From the NCBI RefSeq assembly GCF_003626655.1, contig NZ_RBAN01000001.1:2232001-2296000 (forward strand): a DNA stretch of 64,000 nt. The letters are read 5' to 3'. This document shows positions 32,993 to 41,792 of the stretch, in pieces. The translations under genes and the position numbers were made by a program. This DNA is from Micromonospora costi. GTDB lineage: Bacteria; Actinomycetota; Actinomycetes; Mycobacteriales; Micromonosporaceae. Position 1 is the stretch's first letter, and each line of letters begins with the position of its first letter. The notes below the pieces were generated by a model that saw only the letters and a list, made by a program, of their open reading frames with translations, ran no database searches and was not told the DNA's origin.

Positions 32993-33084
32993 GCCGTCCC
33001 GCACGCACTCGCCGCGCCGGCCCGGTTCGCGTGCGCGCCGGGCCACGCCGAATCGGTTGACAGGCCCGCCGACATGGTGCATAT

Positions 33085-33116
33085 TCAACTCACGGGTTGA
33101 TTAACCGAATGGTTGA
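33085..33116. promoter_or_regulatory. Candidate ArsR operator/promoter
   Basis: TCAAC (33085-33089) pairs with GTTGA (33096-33100), and GGTTGA recurs at 33111-33116, with AACC-GAAT-GGTT between. This AT-richer patch lies just before the ArsR start, fitting autoregulation. Confidence 0.45.
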
Positions 33117-33127
33117 GAAGGGCGGAC

Positions 33128-33469
33128 GTGGTGGACCGGCTGAGCGAACTGTTCGGCGCCCTCGCCGATCCCACGCGGCGAGCCATCCTGGCTCGGCTCG
33201 CGGAGGGTGAGGCGACGGTCAACCAGCTCGCCGAGCCGTTCCCGATCAGCCTCCAGGCCATCTCGAAGCACCTGAAGGTGCTGGAGCGGGCCGGGCTGAT
33301 CACCCGCGGCAAGGAGGCGCAGTGGCGACCGTGCCGGCTCGACGCCGGGCCGCTGCGCGAGGTGGCCGACTGGATCGCCGACTACCAGCGGTTCTGGGAG
33401 CAGCGCTACGACCGGCTCGGCGACTACCTGCACCAGCTTCAGAGGGACGAGACGAAACCGGAGGAGTGA
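33128..33469 (+). CDS. ArsR family transcriptional regulator
   Basis: A 113-residue protein from GTG 33128, placed 6-8 bases after AGAAGGG. A TTG at 33113 would overlap that site and is less likely. The winged helix is complete: LFGALADPTRRAILARLAEG, then VNQLAEPFPISLQAISKHLK, then LERAGLITRGKEAQWRPCRL. No metal-binding Cys cluster is seen, so this belongs to the branch that pairs with SRPBCC proteins, not to the metal sensors. It is followed after 1 bp by its AHSA1 partner, so the two form an operon. Confidence 0.93.
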   Translation: MVDRLSELFGALADPTRRAILARLAEGEATVNQLAEPFPISLQAISKHLKVLERAGLITRGKEAQWRPCRLDAGPLREVADWIADYQRFWEQRYDRLGDYLHQLQRDETKPEE

Positions 33470-33470
33470 G

Positions 33471-33938
33471 ATGATCGACGACCTGACGGTGACCATGCCG
33501 TCCGACCTGGAAATCAAGATGGTGCGCGTGTTCGACGCGCCGCGCGCGCTCGTCTTCGAGGCGCACACGAAGTGCGAACACCTCAAGCACTGGTGGGGCC
33601 GGGGCAACCCGCTCGACTGCGAGGTCGACTTCCGGCCGGGCGGCACCTACCGGTTCGTCGAGCACGCGCCCGACGGCGAGGCGTACGCGTTCCACGGTGA
33701 GTACCGGGAGATCCAGGCGCCCGAACGGATCGTGCAGACCTTCGAGTTCGAGGGCATGCCGGGTCACGTGTGCGTGGAGACCCTGGAGCTGACCGAGGAG
33801 CAGGGCCGGACGACGGTCACCAGCGTCACCCGGTTCGACACGAAGGAGGAGCGCGACGGCATGGCGTCCTCCGGCATGGCGGACGGCGCCGCCGAGTCGT
33901 ACCGGGCCCTGGCCGCCTACCTGGCGACGCTCTCCTGA
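33471..33938 (+). CDS. SRPBCC/AHSA1 domain protein
   Basis: A 155-residue soluble protein. The AHSA1/CalC-type START fold is evident: MVRVFDAPRALVFEAHTKCE, HLKHWWGRGNPL, PGGTYRFVEHAPDGEAYAFH, then EIQAPERIVQTFEFEGMPGH and a closing helix MASSGMADGAAESYRALAAY. ArsR-AHSA1 pairs are common in actinomycetes, where the second protein is a small-molecule binder of mostly unknown ligand. The ATG follows a GGAGGAG site that overlaps the end of the regulator gene. Confidence 0.93.
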   Translation: MIDDLTVTMPSDLEIKMVRVFDAPRALVFEAHTKCEHLKHWWGRGNPLDCEVDFRPGGTYRFVEHAPDGEAYAFHGEYREIQAPERIVQTFEFEGMPGHVCVETLELTEEQGRTTVTSVTRFDTKEERDGMASSGMADGAAESYRALAAYLATLS

Positions 33939-33980
33939 CCCAGCGCGGACGCCGAGGCACGGTCGCTCCCGAGGCACGCC

Positions 33981-34769
33981 CTACCGGGCGGCCAGCAGCA
34001 GGGCGGCGACCGTGCCGAGCACCAGGAACGGGCCGAACGGCACGTGGCTGGACCACCGGGCCCGGCGGGTCAGCAGCAGCGCGAGGCTGACCAGCGCCGC
34101 GAACCCGAGGGCGAGCAGGAGCCCGGCCACCAGCACCGGCCAGCCGTACCAGGCGAGCAACGCGCCCACGCCGAGCGCCAGCTTGGCATCACCCAGCCCG
34201 AAGCCCCGCGCGCCGAGCAGGAGCGTGGTGGCCGCGAAGAAGAGCCCCAGCCCGAGCCCACCGAGCCCCGCGCGTACCCAGGAACCCTCTCCCGACCCGG
34301 TCAGCGCGGCGAGCCCGAGCAGCGCCCAGACACCAGCCGCCGCCGGCCAGGTGAACCGGTCCGGCAGCCGGTGCACCGCGACGTCGACGAAGCAGAGCGG
34401 CACCGCCCAGCCGAGCCACCAGGCCACCGCCGCCAGCTCCGCGAGGGGCGGGCCGAGCAGCACCAGCACGGCCGCCGCCGCGAGGACGGCAAACTCGACG
34501 GTGGCCGGCGGCGCACCCACCCGACCTCCACACCGGCCGCAGCGCGCCGCCGGGCCGAGCGCCGGCCACGGCGCCCGAAGGGCGACGGCAGCGCCGCAGG
34601 TGGAGCAGCCGGCCTGGGGTGGCGCGTGCGGGGGTACGGCGTTCCGCAGCACCGCGAGCCGGAGCGGTGGCGCGACGGCGAGCGTCGCCAGCACTCCCGC
34701 CGCGCGGGGCGCCGCCTTGATGTCCGCCACCTCGTCCGCCCGGCGCGCGGCCGGCCCGGTCAGCGCCAC
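33981..34769 (-). CDS. Prepilin peptidase (A24 family), Tad-type
   Basis: A 262-residue membrane protein. It has about seven helices from residue 85 on. The two aspartate motifs of A24 peptidases are seen: DVAVHRLPDRFTWP near 129 and FGLGDAKLALGVGAL near 190 (the GxGD motif). In front are two Cys pairs (CSTCGAA near 55 and CGRCGGR near 77), the zinc-site region of the longer bifunctional enzymes. The N-terminal methyltransferase part is shortened. It cleaves leader peptides of type IV-like pilins at the membrane. It is placed just before the Tad operon and divergent from it, so its natural substrates are the pilin-like proteins at 41793-43505. Confidence 0.88.
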   Translation of the reverse strand: MALTGPAARRADEVADIKAAPRAAGVLATLAVAPPLRLAVLRNAVPPHAPPQAGCSTCGAAVALRAPWPALGPAARCGRCGGRVGAPPATVEFAVLAAAAVLVLLGPPLAELAAVAWWLGWAVPLCFVDVAVHRLPDRFTWPAAAGVWALLGLAALTGSGEGSWVRAGLGGLGLGLFFAATTLLLGARGFGLGDAKLALGVGALLAWYGWPVLVAGLLLALGFAALVSLALLLTRRARWSSHVPFGPFLVLGTVAALLLAAR

Positions 34770-35360
34770 GGTCGCCCCCTCCCCACGCCACCCGAGGCGC
34801 CGAGCGCGAACACGGACGGTAACTTAACGATCGCTCCGGAGTAGCGGATGGCGCGGAAAGTGACGTCACGCCGCACCGCCCGAAGCTGCGACCCGCACCG
34901 GCCGTCGGCCGTGGCCCGCGCCGGTCCGCGCCCCCACCGGCCGCAGGACGGATCGGGCCAGATGCCACGAGCAGGTCGAAGCGCCTCCGCCTTCCGGCCG
35001 GGGCGGCGTCCGCCCCTCCCCGGTCCGGGCGGCCCGCCCGGCCCGAGCCTCACCCCTCGACGTCCGCCCCGGCCCGATTCCGGCGTCGCCACCGCGCCAC
35101 CACCACCTGTCATCACGCAGAGTGTTCGCATGAATTACCTCTGTTGCATCGGCGGACGTCAGCCTATGCTCGCCCCTTGGGTGCGACGCAAGCCTCACCG
35201 ACAAGATGGGACGACACCGAACTTCGCTTTTGTAAAAGATCCGTAACGGTAAATGCGGCAGCGATTCCCCTGGCTCCGGATGTGACCATTCGGGCGCGCT
35301 TCCGCATGCCCGGCGGCCGACGACGAGGTTGCCGCCGGTCGCCACCGAGGAGGCACGGCG
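34770..35360. other. 591-bp intergenic region between prepilin peptidase and Tad operon
   Basis: No convincing gene is seen. It carries a perfect 10-bp palindrome GTGACGTCAC at 34860-34869, and an AT-richer patch at 35215-35255 with CTTTTGTAAAAG (35227-35238) followed by CCGTAACGG. These would suit promoter or operator sites of the divergent transcription units. The GAGGAGG ribosome site for the next gene is just before 35361. One longer plus-strand frame through the region is mostly Pro/Arg and has the wrong codon pattern. Confidence 0.5.
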
Positions 35361-35927
35361 GTGCGAGGACGGCAGCTCAGCCGGGCGGCAATCTGCCTGA
35401 TGACAGCCGCGACAGCGGCATCGACGACGGCCTGCGGCAGCGGTGGGGAGGCGGCGGTCCGGCCACCGGCCCCGCCGGCCGGCGACGTCGCGGCGCACCG
35501 GGACGGCGACGAACAGGCCGCGAGAAAAGCCGCGCTCGACGCCTATTCCGGCTATCTCGCCGCATCCCGTACGGCGAGTCGGCGCAGCGATCCACACGCC
35601 CCGGAACTGTCCCGGTTCCTCGCGGATCCGCTGTTGACGCGCGTCCGAGTGGCAATTCGGGAGACCAAGGAGCACGGCGCGATGCGTATCGGGACGTTGA
35701 CGTCGGACCCCACCGTGACGGCGGTCAGCCTCGACTCCGTACCGGCCACGGTGGAGATCCAGGACTGCCTCGACGCGACCGGGTACCGGCTGGTCTACGT
35801 CAAGGACCGCCGGGTGGTGCCCGGCAGCGCCGGGAAGCGGTACCTGGCAACCGCCACCGCCACCCGCTACCCCGACGGGCGCTGGCTGATCAACTCCGGC
35901 GCCGCGCATCGGGACCAGCCGTGCTGA
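35361..35927 (+). CDS. Tad-locus lipoprotein
   Basis: A 188-residue protein with a GTG start and a GAGGAGG site. The signal ends STTAC, lipid Cys at residue 25. The rest is a mixed fold: an Ala-rich helix (AARKAALDAYSGYLAASRTA), then strands with EIQDCLDATGYRLVYVKDRR and ATRYPDGRWLINSGAAHRDQ, which look like the NTF2/SnoaL-type small fold used in many secreted actinobacterial lipoproteins. Its last codons overlap the start of the next gene, so it is the first gene of the Tad operon. Function in pilus assembly is inferred from position only. Confidence 0.82.
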   Translation: MRGRQLSRAAICLMTAATAASTTACGSGGEAAVRPPAPPAGDVAAHRDGDEQAARKAALDAYSGYLAASRTASRRSDPHAPELSRFLADPLLTRVRVAIRETKEHGAMRIGTLTSDPTVTAVSLDSVPATVEIQDCLDATGYRLVYVKDRRVVPGSAGKRYLATATATRYPDGRWLINSGAAHRDQPC

Positions 35928-36949
35928 CCTGGGGAGGAAGGGGTGCTCCGGCCCGACCCCCGGGGGCCGGAGCACCCCGCCGGGCGAGTCCGCCGCTGCC
36001 GACCACCGCACGCCGGCGCGTCCCGCTCGTCGCGGGCCTCGGCCTGACGGTCGCGCTGGTCGTGGCCGCCATCGCGCCGGCGACCGCCGCCCTCCGGGTC
36101 GGCCCGGGCGCCGAGTGCCCGCCCGAACAGCACGACTGCAGCGTCTGGGACGACGACCCGGGCACGCCCGGAGGACCGGGAGGTGGCGGGGACAACGGCG
36201 ACGGAGGCGACTCCGGCGGGGGCGGCGGCACCGCGAAGTGCCAGTGGAACGGCCGCCCGGTGAAGTGCTACGACGACCTGCTCGGCTGGTTCGACAACGG
36301 CACCGGCTGCTACGCGAAGCCGCTGGAGTCGCCGCCGACGCCCGCTCCCGAGGGCAAGGAGTGGTACCTGCTCACCTGCAACGGCGGTGACCTCGGCGCC
36401 CAGCGTCCGGAACTGCTCGACGGCCCGCCGCCCGGCTACGGCGCCCCGCCCGACCCGGAGGAACTGGCCCGGCGGGCGCTCGCCTCGATCCGGCTGCTGC
36501 CACCGCGCATCGCCGTCGCACCGCGTCGCGCCAACGGGCCGGGCCTGGTGGGTCTGCCGGTCTGGATGTGGGCCCAACGGGACCCGGACGATGGCGCGAA
36601 GAACTACTTCGGTCCGCTCCACGCCCGCGCCAGCGACCGGGGGCTCACCGTCTCCATCGAGGCGAAGGTCGACCGCGTCCTCTGGAACATGGGCAACGGT
36701 GAGACGGTCCCCTGCGACGGCCCGGGCACGCCGTACACGGTGAACGGCCCGTACGCCGGCAAGCCGTCGCCGGACTGCGGCTACGACAGCGGATACGCGA
36801 AGGCCGGCACCTACACGGTCAGCGCCACCACGCACTGGACGGTGCGGTGGTGGACCGGCGACGGGGTCGAGGGCGACCCGATCACGCAGACCCGGACCAG
36901 CGGAACGGCCTCGATCCAGATCAACGAACTTCAGGTGGTGACGCGATGA
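35921..36949 (+). CDS. Secreted/anchored PKD-like Tad-locus protein
   Basis: A 342-residue protein from GTG 35921, overlapping the previous stop. A basic head of about 36 residues precedes one hydrophobic segment (LVAGLGLTVALVVAAIAPAT), so it is a signal peptide or anchor. After a Gly/Asp-rich linker (PGGPGGGGDNGDGGDSGGGG) there is a Cys pair domain (KCQWNGRPVKCYDDLLGW). The second half contains a PKD-like fold with VDRVLWNMGNGETVPCDGPG and GTYTVSATTHWTVRWW. Proteins of this type regularly precede CpaB in actinobacterial Tad loci. The role is unknown. Confidence 0.85.
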   Translation: MLTWGGRGAPARPPGAGAPRRASPPLPTTARRRVPLVAGLGLTVALVVAAIAPATAALRVGPGAECPPEQHDCSVWDDDPGTPGGPGGGGDNGDGGDSGGGGGTAKCQWNGRPVKCYDDLLGWFDNGTGCYAKPLESPPTPAPEGKEWYLLTCNGGDLGAQRPELLDGPPPGYGAPPDPEELARRALASIRLLPPRIAVAPRRANGPGLVGLPVWMWAQRDPDDGAKNYFGPLHARASDRGLTVSIEAKVDRVLWNMGNGETVPCDGPGTPYTVNGPYAGKPSPDCGYDSGYAKAGTYTVSATTHWTVRWWTGDGVEGDPITQTRTSGTASIQINELQVVTR

Positions 36950-36986
36950 GCGCGACGGACGGACGGACCGGGACGGCGGTGGCACG

Positions 36987-37649
36987 GTGAGCCTGGCGAC
37001 GCGTAACGGGACCGGCCCGGTCGAGGCGCCGGTCAACCCGCCGAAGGTGGTCCGGCAGCGCCGCATGCGCCCCGGCCTGCTGGGCCTTGCCGTGCTGCTC
37101 ATCGCCCTCGGCGGGCTCGGCGCCGCGTTCGCGGTCACCTCGGTCCGCGCCACCGGGACCTACCTCGCGGTGGCCCGCCCCGTGGAGGTGGGCCGGCAGC
37201 TCAGCGCCGACGACCTGGTGCCGGTGCAGGTCGCGGGCGGGCAGGGGCTCTCCCCGGTGGCCGCCGCCCGGCTCGACGAGGTGGTCGGCAAGCGGGCCGC
37301 CGTGTCGCTGACCCCGGGCACCCTGCTCACGATGGCGCAGCTGACCGACGACCCGCTGCTCGGCCCCGGCCAGCAGCAGGTGGCGCTCGGCCTCGACCCC
37401 GCCGAGGTGCCCGCCCGGCAGTTGCACCCCGGCGACAAGGTGCTGCTCGTCAGCACGCCGGACGACGACGCCAGCGGGTCGGCCGGCTCGGCCGGCACCC
37501 GGTTCTCCGCGACGGTGATCGACACGAGCACGTCCGACACGGACGACGAGGTGGTGGTCTACCTCGCGCTCGCCGTACGCGACGTGCCGGCCGTGGTGGC
37601 GCTGAACGCGCAGGAGCGGATCGCCGTCGTGCTCACCGGGGCGGCCTGA
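36987..37649 (+). CDS. cpaB: CpaB/RcpC-like SAF domain pilus assembly protein
   Basis: A 220-residue protein with a GTG start. One helix at about residues 31-50 (GLLGLAVLLIALGGLGAAFA) leaves a short basic N-terminus inside the cell. An SAF domain follows: YLAVARPVEVGRQLSADDLV and VVGKRAAVSLTPGTLLTMAQ. The rest resembles the RcpC/CpaB C-terminal domain. In Tad systems CpaB is a periplasmic assembly factor; in this Gram-positive it is probably membrane-anchored and extracellular. The gene follows its neighbour after 37 bp, which contains a 14-codon micro-frame (36946-36990) overlapping both. Confidence 0.88.
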   Translation: MSLATRNGTGPVEAPVNPPKVVRQRRMRPGLLGLAVLLIALGGLGAAFAVTSVRATGTYLAVARPVEVGRQLSADDLVPVQVAGGQGLSPVAAARLDEVVGKRAAVSLTPGTLLTMAQLTDDPLLGPGQQQVALGLDPAEVPARQLHPGDKVLLVSTPDDDASGSAGSAGTRFSATVIDTSTSDTDDEVVVYLALAVRDVPAVVALNAQERIAVVLTGAA

Positions 37650-37651
37650 CG

Positions 37652-38452
37652 ATGGCGATCATCGCGTTGGTCTCCGCGAAGGGCTCGCCGGGCGTCACCA
37701 CCACGGCGCTCGCCGCGGCGCTGACCTGGCACCGCCGGCTGGTCCTCGCCGAGTGCGACCCCGCGGGCGGCTCGATCCTCGCCGGCTTCCTCGGCGGGGC
37801 GCTCGACGGTCCGCGCGGCATCGGCGAACTGGCCGTGACCGAGCTGCGCGACGGCAACCTGGAGACCGCGTTCTGGTCGCAACTGGTCGACCTGGACGCG
37901 CCCCGCCGGGAGCGGCTGCTGCTGCCCGGGGTGGTGGACCCCGCCCAGTCGGGCAGCGTGACGCCACTGTGGCAGCGGTTCGCCGACTTCTTCACGGGGC
38001 TGGAGCGGGGCACACCCCCGTACGACGTGCTGGTCGACTGCGGCCGGCTCCACGTACTCAACCCGCCCTGGCCGCTGCTGCGCGCCGCGGCGGTGGTGCT
38101 CGTGGTGACCGGCTCCGAACTGCCCGACCTCTCCGGCGCGCGGGCGCTCGTGAAGGCGATCGAGCGGGACTTCGCCGAGCACCGGGTGCCGCCGGGCAAC
38201 CTGCGGCTGCTGCTGGTCGGCGACGGGCACACGCGCGGCGAGATCAGCCGAGCGCTGCGGCTGCCGGTGATCGCGCGGCTGCCGCGCGACGCGCGTACCG
38301 CGAGGGTGCTCGCCCTCGGCGGGAACGTGCGGGCCGGACGCCCGCTGATGCGCGCGGCGGCCGCGCTGGAGGTGCCGGTCGGCGCGCTGCTCGACCGGCG
38401 CCGGGCGCGGCTCGCCTGGCCCGTCGGGCAGGGGGTGCCGGATGCGCTTTGA
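37652..38452 (+). CDS. cpaE: CpaE/MinD-like ATPase of the Tad system
   Basis: A 266-residue protein. The deviant Walker A motif is SAKGSPGVTTTALA (K-G-x-x-G-x-T-T/S) near residue 8, and the switch region is AECDPAGGSILAGF near 34. A Walker B-like strand YDVLVDCGRL is near 124. Most CpaE proteins have an N-terminal receiver-like domain, which is missing here, as in other actinomycetes. It is thought to localise the secretion machinery at the membrane. It starts 2 bp after the cpaB stop and overlaps cpaF by 11 bp. Confidence 0.88.
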   Translation: MAIIALVSAKGSPGVTTTALAAALTWHRRLVLAECDPAGGSILAGFLGGALDGPRGIGELAVTELRDGNLETAFWSQLVDLDAPRRERLLLPGVVDPAQSGSVTPLWQRFADFFTGLERGTPPYDVLVDCGRLHVLNPPWPLLRAAAVVLVVTGSELPDLSGARALVKAIERDFAEHRVPPGNLRLLLVGDGHTRGEISRALRLPVIARLPRDARTARVLALGGNVRAGRPLMRAAAALEVPVGALLDRRRARLAWPVGQGVPDAL

Positions 38453-39980
38453 ACCCGTCTCCACCGACCCGCGGGGGCAGCAACCCGCCCCCACCTCCAC
38501 CGCGCCGCCGCTCCCCCCGGCGAACGGGTGGCACCAGCCATGGCCGGGGTCGCCCCCCGCGCCCGCCACCGCGCCGGCCGCGGAGGCGCCGCCCCGCCCG
38601 CGGGTCGACTTCCAGGCGGTACGGGACCTGCGCCGGCAGTTGACCGAACGGCTCACCCTCTGGCAGCGCGGGCGGGAGTTCACGGTCGACGAGGAGGACA
38701 CCGAGCGGGCCCGGCTCGCCGTCGCCGTGGTGGCCGAGTACGCCGACTCGGTGCGCCGGGCCGGTACGCCGATGCCGGCCGGCGAGGAACGGTTGCTGCT
38801 CGACCAGGTGACCGCGGAGCTGGTCGGGCTGGGCCGGCTCCAGACCCTGCTGGTCGACGACACCATCGAGGAGGTGCACATCCTCGGCTGCGACCAGGTG
38901 CGCATCACCCGGCACGGCGGCGGCGTCGACTGGGGCGAGCCGATCGCCGACAGCGACGCCGAGCTGGTCGAGATCCTCCAGGCGGCGGCCCGCCGGGCCG
39001 GGGCCACCGAACGCTCGCTCTCCACCTCGAAGCCCACACTGGACCTGCAACTGCCCGACGGCAGCCGGCTGGCCGCCGTGTTCCTGGTCAGCCACCGGCC
39101 GTACGCGGTGATCCGCAAGCACAACACGCTCGACGTGAGCCTCGACGACATCGCCGGTTCCCGGGCCGACCTCGACGAGATGATCGACCCTCTGCTGCGC
39201 GACTTCCTCCGCGCGTCCATGCGGGCCGGGCTGAACATCATGGTGGCCGGGCTCGCCGGGGCCGGGAAGACCACGGTCATCCGCGCGCTCATGAGCGAGA
39301 TCGCGCCGGACGAGCCGTACGTGCTGCTGGAGGAGAGCCGGGAGCTGCTGCCGGCCCGCCGGCAGGCGCGGCACCGGGCGGTGATGAGCTTCGAGGCCCG
39401 CGAGGGGCACGGGGAGCGCGGTCTGGACGGCCGCCCGGCCGGCGAGGTGACCATCGCCGACCTGATCCCCGTCTCGCTGCGGATGGGCGTGCTGCGGATC
39501 ATCGTGGGTGAGGTCCGGTCCCGGGAGATCGTCCCGATGCTCCAGGCCATGACGACCAGCCGCGGCTCGATGTGCACCATCCACGCCCGTACCCCCGCCG
39601 GGGTGGGCGAACGGATCGTCGAGCTGGCGCTGGCGCACGGCCGGGAGATGACCGTGGACCAGGCTCGCCGGATGGCCGCCAACGCGCTGGACCTGATCGT
39701 GTACGTGACGGTGGAGGACGAGACCGCCATCGGCGGGCGCAAGCACCGGTTCGTCTCCCACGTCGAGGAGGTGATCGGGGCCAGCGACAACGGCCGGATC
39801 ACCACGACCACGGTGTTCGGTCCCGGGCCGGACGGCCGGGCGGTCCCCCGCCACCTGCCGGAACGCGTCCGCGACCAGTTGCTCCGGGTCGGGTACGACG
39901 CGCGGCTGCTGACCCGGTGGGTCGAGGCCGGCACCGGCGCCTGGCGACGGCCCCGGCAGACCCGACTGGCGCGGCGGTGA
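38442..39980 (+). CDS. cpaF: CpaF/TadA secretion ATPase
   Basis: A 512-residue cytoplasmic ATPase. A Pro-rich head of about 60 residues precedes the N-terminal domain. Walker A is GLAGAGKTT near residue 270, the Asp box and Walker B region are near PYVLLEESRELLP, and the His-containing strand MCTIHARTPAGVGERIVELA is near 375. The VHILGCDQVRITRHGGG and RPYAVIRKHNTLDVSL segments are typical of the TadA/CpaF branch of type II/IV secretion ATPases. It powers pilin polymerisation together with TadB and TadC. Its TGA overlaps the tadB start. Confidence 0.95.
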   Translation: MRFEPVSTDPRGQQPAPTSTAPPLPPANGWHQPWPGSPPAPATAPAAEAPPRPRVDFQAVRDLRRQLTERLTLWQRGREFTVDEEDTERARLAVAVVAEYADSVRRAGTPMPAGEERLLLDQVTAELVGLGRLQTLLVDDTIEEVHILGCDQVRITRHGGGVDWGEPIADSDAELVEILQAAARRAGATERSLSTSKPTLDLQLPDGSRLAAVFLVSHRPYAVIRKHNTLDVSLDDIAGSRADLDEMIDPLLRDFLRASMRAGLNIMVAGLAGAGKTTVIRALMSEIAPDEPYVLLEESRELLPARRQARHRAVMSFEAREGHGERGLDGRPAGEVTIADLIPVSLRMGVLRIIVGEVRSREIVPMLQAMTTSRGSMCTIHARTPAGVGERIVELALAHGREMTVDQARRMAANALDLIVYVTVEDETAIGGRKHRFVSHVEEVIGASDNGRITTTTVFGPGPDGRAVPRHLPERVRDQLLRVGYDARLLTRWVEAGTGAWRRPRQTRLARR

Positions 39981-40888
39981 TCGGCGTGCCCGTCGGCATC
40001 GAACTCGTCGCGGTGGTCTCCGGCGCCGCCTGCGTGGCCGGCATCGTGCTGGCGGTCGTGGCCCTGGTGGGCACCCACCGGCCGCCCGGCCGCGCGCCCG
40101 GCGGCGGGCAGGGGCTGAGCCGCCTCTGGAACGGGTCGGGCGGCACCCCACGGGAGCGGCGCAACCACCAGGCGCTGCTGGTCGGCGCGCTCGCGGCCGG
40201 CGCCCTGGCGTTCCTGCTCACCGGCCTGCCGGTGGTCGGCCTGCTGGTGGCCGTGGCGGTGCCCGGCACACCGTGGCTGTTCAACGTGGGCCGCGCCGAG
40301 CAGCGGGCCATCGCCCGGGTCGAGGCCGTCGGCGAGTGGACCCGCCGGCTCAAGGACGTCTCCGCCACCGGGCAGGGACTGCAGCAGTCGATCGTCCACA
40401 CCGTCGGCACCGCGCCCGAGGAGATCGAGGAGGAGGTACGCCTGCTCGCCGCCCGGCTCCAGGCCGGCTGGCTGGCGCGTTCCGCCCTGCTCGCGTTCGC
40501 CGACGAGATCGGCGACCCGGTCTGCGACCAGGTGGTGGCGGCGCTGATCCTGCACCTGACCGACCGGGGCGACCGCCTCGGCGACGTGCTCGGCGCGATC
40601 GCCGCCGCCGCGTCCGCCGAGGTGGCGACCCGGCGCGAGATCGAGGCGAAACGCACCCAGCCCCGGTTCGCGGTCCGTTTCCTCACCGGGATGACCCTCG
40701 CCACCCTCGTCTACGGGCTGCTCAACACCGAGTACATCCGCCCGTACGGCACGCCCACCGGGCAGATCGTGATGGCCGTCCTCGGCGCCGCGTTCATCGG
40801 CCTGCTGGCGTGGGTGCGCGCGATGAGCCAACCACGCCGGCCGGCCCGCTTCCTACCCGCCGCCGACCCGGAGGAGGCGATCGCGTGA
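39977..40888 (+). CDS. tadB: TadB-like platform protein (type II secretion F domain)
   Basis: A 303-residue membrane protein from GTG 39977, overlapping the cpaF stop; GTG 39986 is an alternative. Two helices near the N-terminus (about 5-27 and 60-95), a cytoplasmic T2SS-F domain (RVEAVGEWTRRLKDVSATGQ, EEEVRLLAARLQAGWLARSA, EIGDPVCDQVVAALILHL, RGDRLGDVLGAIAAAASAEV), and two C-terminal helices. This is the order in TadB. It forms the membrane platform of the pilus motor with TadC. Confidence 0.9.
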   Translation: MIGVPVGIELVAVVSGAACVAGIVLAVVALVGTHRPPGRAPGGGQGLSRLWNGSGGTPRERRNHQALLVGALAAGALAFLLTGLPVVGLLVAVAVPGTPWLFNVGRAEQRAIARVEAVGEWTRRLKDVSATGQGLQQSIVHTVGTAPEEIEEEVRLLAARLQAGWLARSALLAFADEIGDPVCDQVVAALILHLTDRGDRLGDVLGAIAAAASAEVATRREIEAKRTQPRFAVRFLTGMTLATLVYGLLNTEYIRPYGTPTGQIVMAVLGAAFIGLLAWVRAMSQPRRPARFLPAADPEEAIA

Positions 40889-41769
40889 GCGTTCCGGTGA
40901 TCCTCAACTGGCATCTCGGCATCGCCGTCGGCGGCGGCGCGGCCGTCGGGTTGGGCGTGTTCCTCGTCGTACGCGAACTGGTGCCGGCGGCCCCCGCGCT
41001 CGGGCCGGCGCTGCGGCGACTGCACCAACCACCCGGCACCGGCCCGCTCGCCGCACCGGGCGGCCGGCGACTGGAATGGCTCAGCGGGGTGTCCCGGTGG
41101 CTGCGCCCTCCGCACCGGCAGCTCGCGCTGATCGACCAGACCCCCGAGCAGTACGCCCTGTCGGTGCTGCTCTCCGCGCTGGTCGGGCTGGCCATGCCGA
41201 CGCTGCTCGGGGTGGCGTGTTTCGTGCTCGGCATCCACCTGCCGGTGGTGGTGCCGGTGCTGGGCAGCCTCGGCGTGGCCCTGGTCGCCGCCCTGCTCGC
41301 CCACCGGTCGGTGCTGGCCCGGGCCGCGCAGGCACGGGACGAGTTCCGCCAGGCGGTCTGCACGTACCTCGATCTCGTGGCGTTGCAGCTCTCCGCCGCG
41401 CACGGGCCGGTGCAGTCGCTCGAACGGGCCGCGGCGGTCTGCGACGGCTGGGTCTTCGACCGGATCGCGGAGGCGCTGCGGATCGCCCAGATGCAGATGC
41501 ACTCCCCGTGGGACGAGCTGCGGGATCTCGCCGACCGGATCGGCATCCCCGAGCTGGGCGACGTGGGCGCGATCATGCGCTCCTCCGGGAGCGAGGGCGC
41601 GCAGGTGCACGAGACCCTGCGCAGCCGCGCCGACTCGCTGCGCGACCAGATCCGTACGGACAACCTGGCCCGCGCCGAGGCGGTGACCAGCCGCCTCGAC
41701 ATCCCGGGCGCGCTGCTCGTGTTCGTCCTGCTCGGCTTCGTCGTCTACCCGTTCATCGCCCGTGTGTGA
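40885..41769 (+). CDS. tadC: TadC-like platform protein (type II secretion F domain)
   Basis: A 294-residue membrane protein with a GTG start overlapping the tadB TGA. It has an N-terminal helix, a pair of central helices (SVLLSALVGLAMPTLLGVAC and VPVLGSLGVALVAALLA), a T2SS-F domain (EFRQAVCTYLDLVALQLSAA, FDRIAEALRIAQMQMHSPWD, LADRIGIPELGDVGAIMRSS), and a last helix ending FVVYPFIARV. It is the second platform subunit. Downstream, 23 bp with a strong AAGGAG site lead to the small pilin candidate. Confidence 0.9.
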   Translation: MSVPVILNWHLGIAVGGGAAVGLGVFLVVRELVPAAPALGPALRRLHQPPGTGPLAAPGGRRLEWLSGVSRWLRPPHRQLALIDQTPEQYALSVLLSALVGLAMPTLLGVACFVLGIHLPVVVPVLGSLGVALVAALLAHRSVLARAAQARDEFRQAVCTYLDLVALQLSAAHGPVQSLERAAAVCDGWVFDRIAEALRIAQMQMHSPWDELRDLADRIGIPELGDVGAIMRSSGSEGAQVHETLRSRADSLRDQIRTDNLARAEAVTSRLDIPGALLVFVLLGFVVYPFIARV

Positions 41770-41792
41770 CCCGACCCCGAAGGAGCCACGCC

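Noticed and set aside
34848..35246. A possible 132-codon plus-strand gene before the Tad operon
   Set aside because: Mostly Pro/Arg, no ribosome site, wrong third-base pattern; more likely part of the regulatory gap.
37559..40831. A minus-strand open frame of more than 1000 codons opposite the Tad genes
   Set aside because: It has the low-complexity Arg/Gly/Pro composition of antisense frames in GC-rich DNA and lies opposite cpaB, cpaE, cpaF and tadB, which are clearly real.
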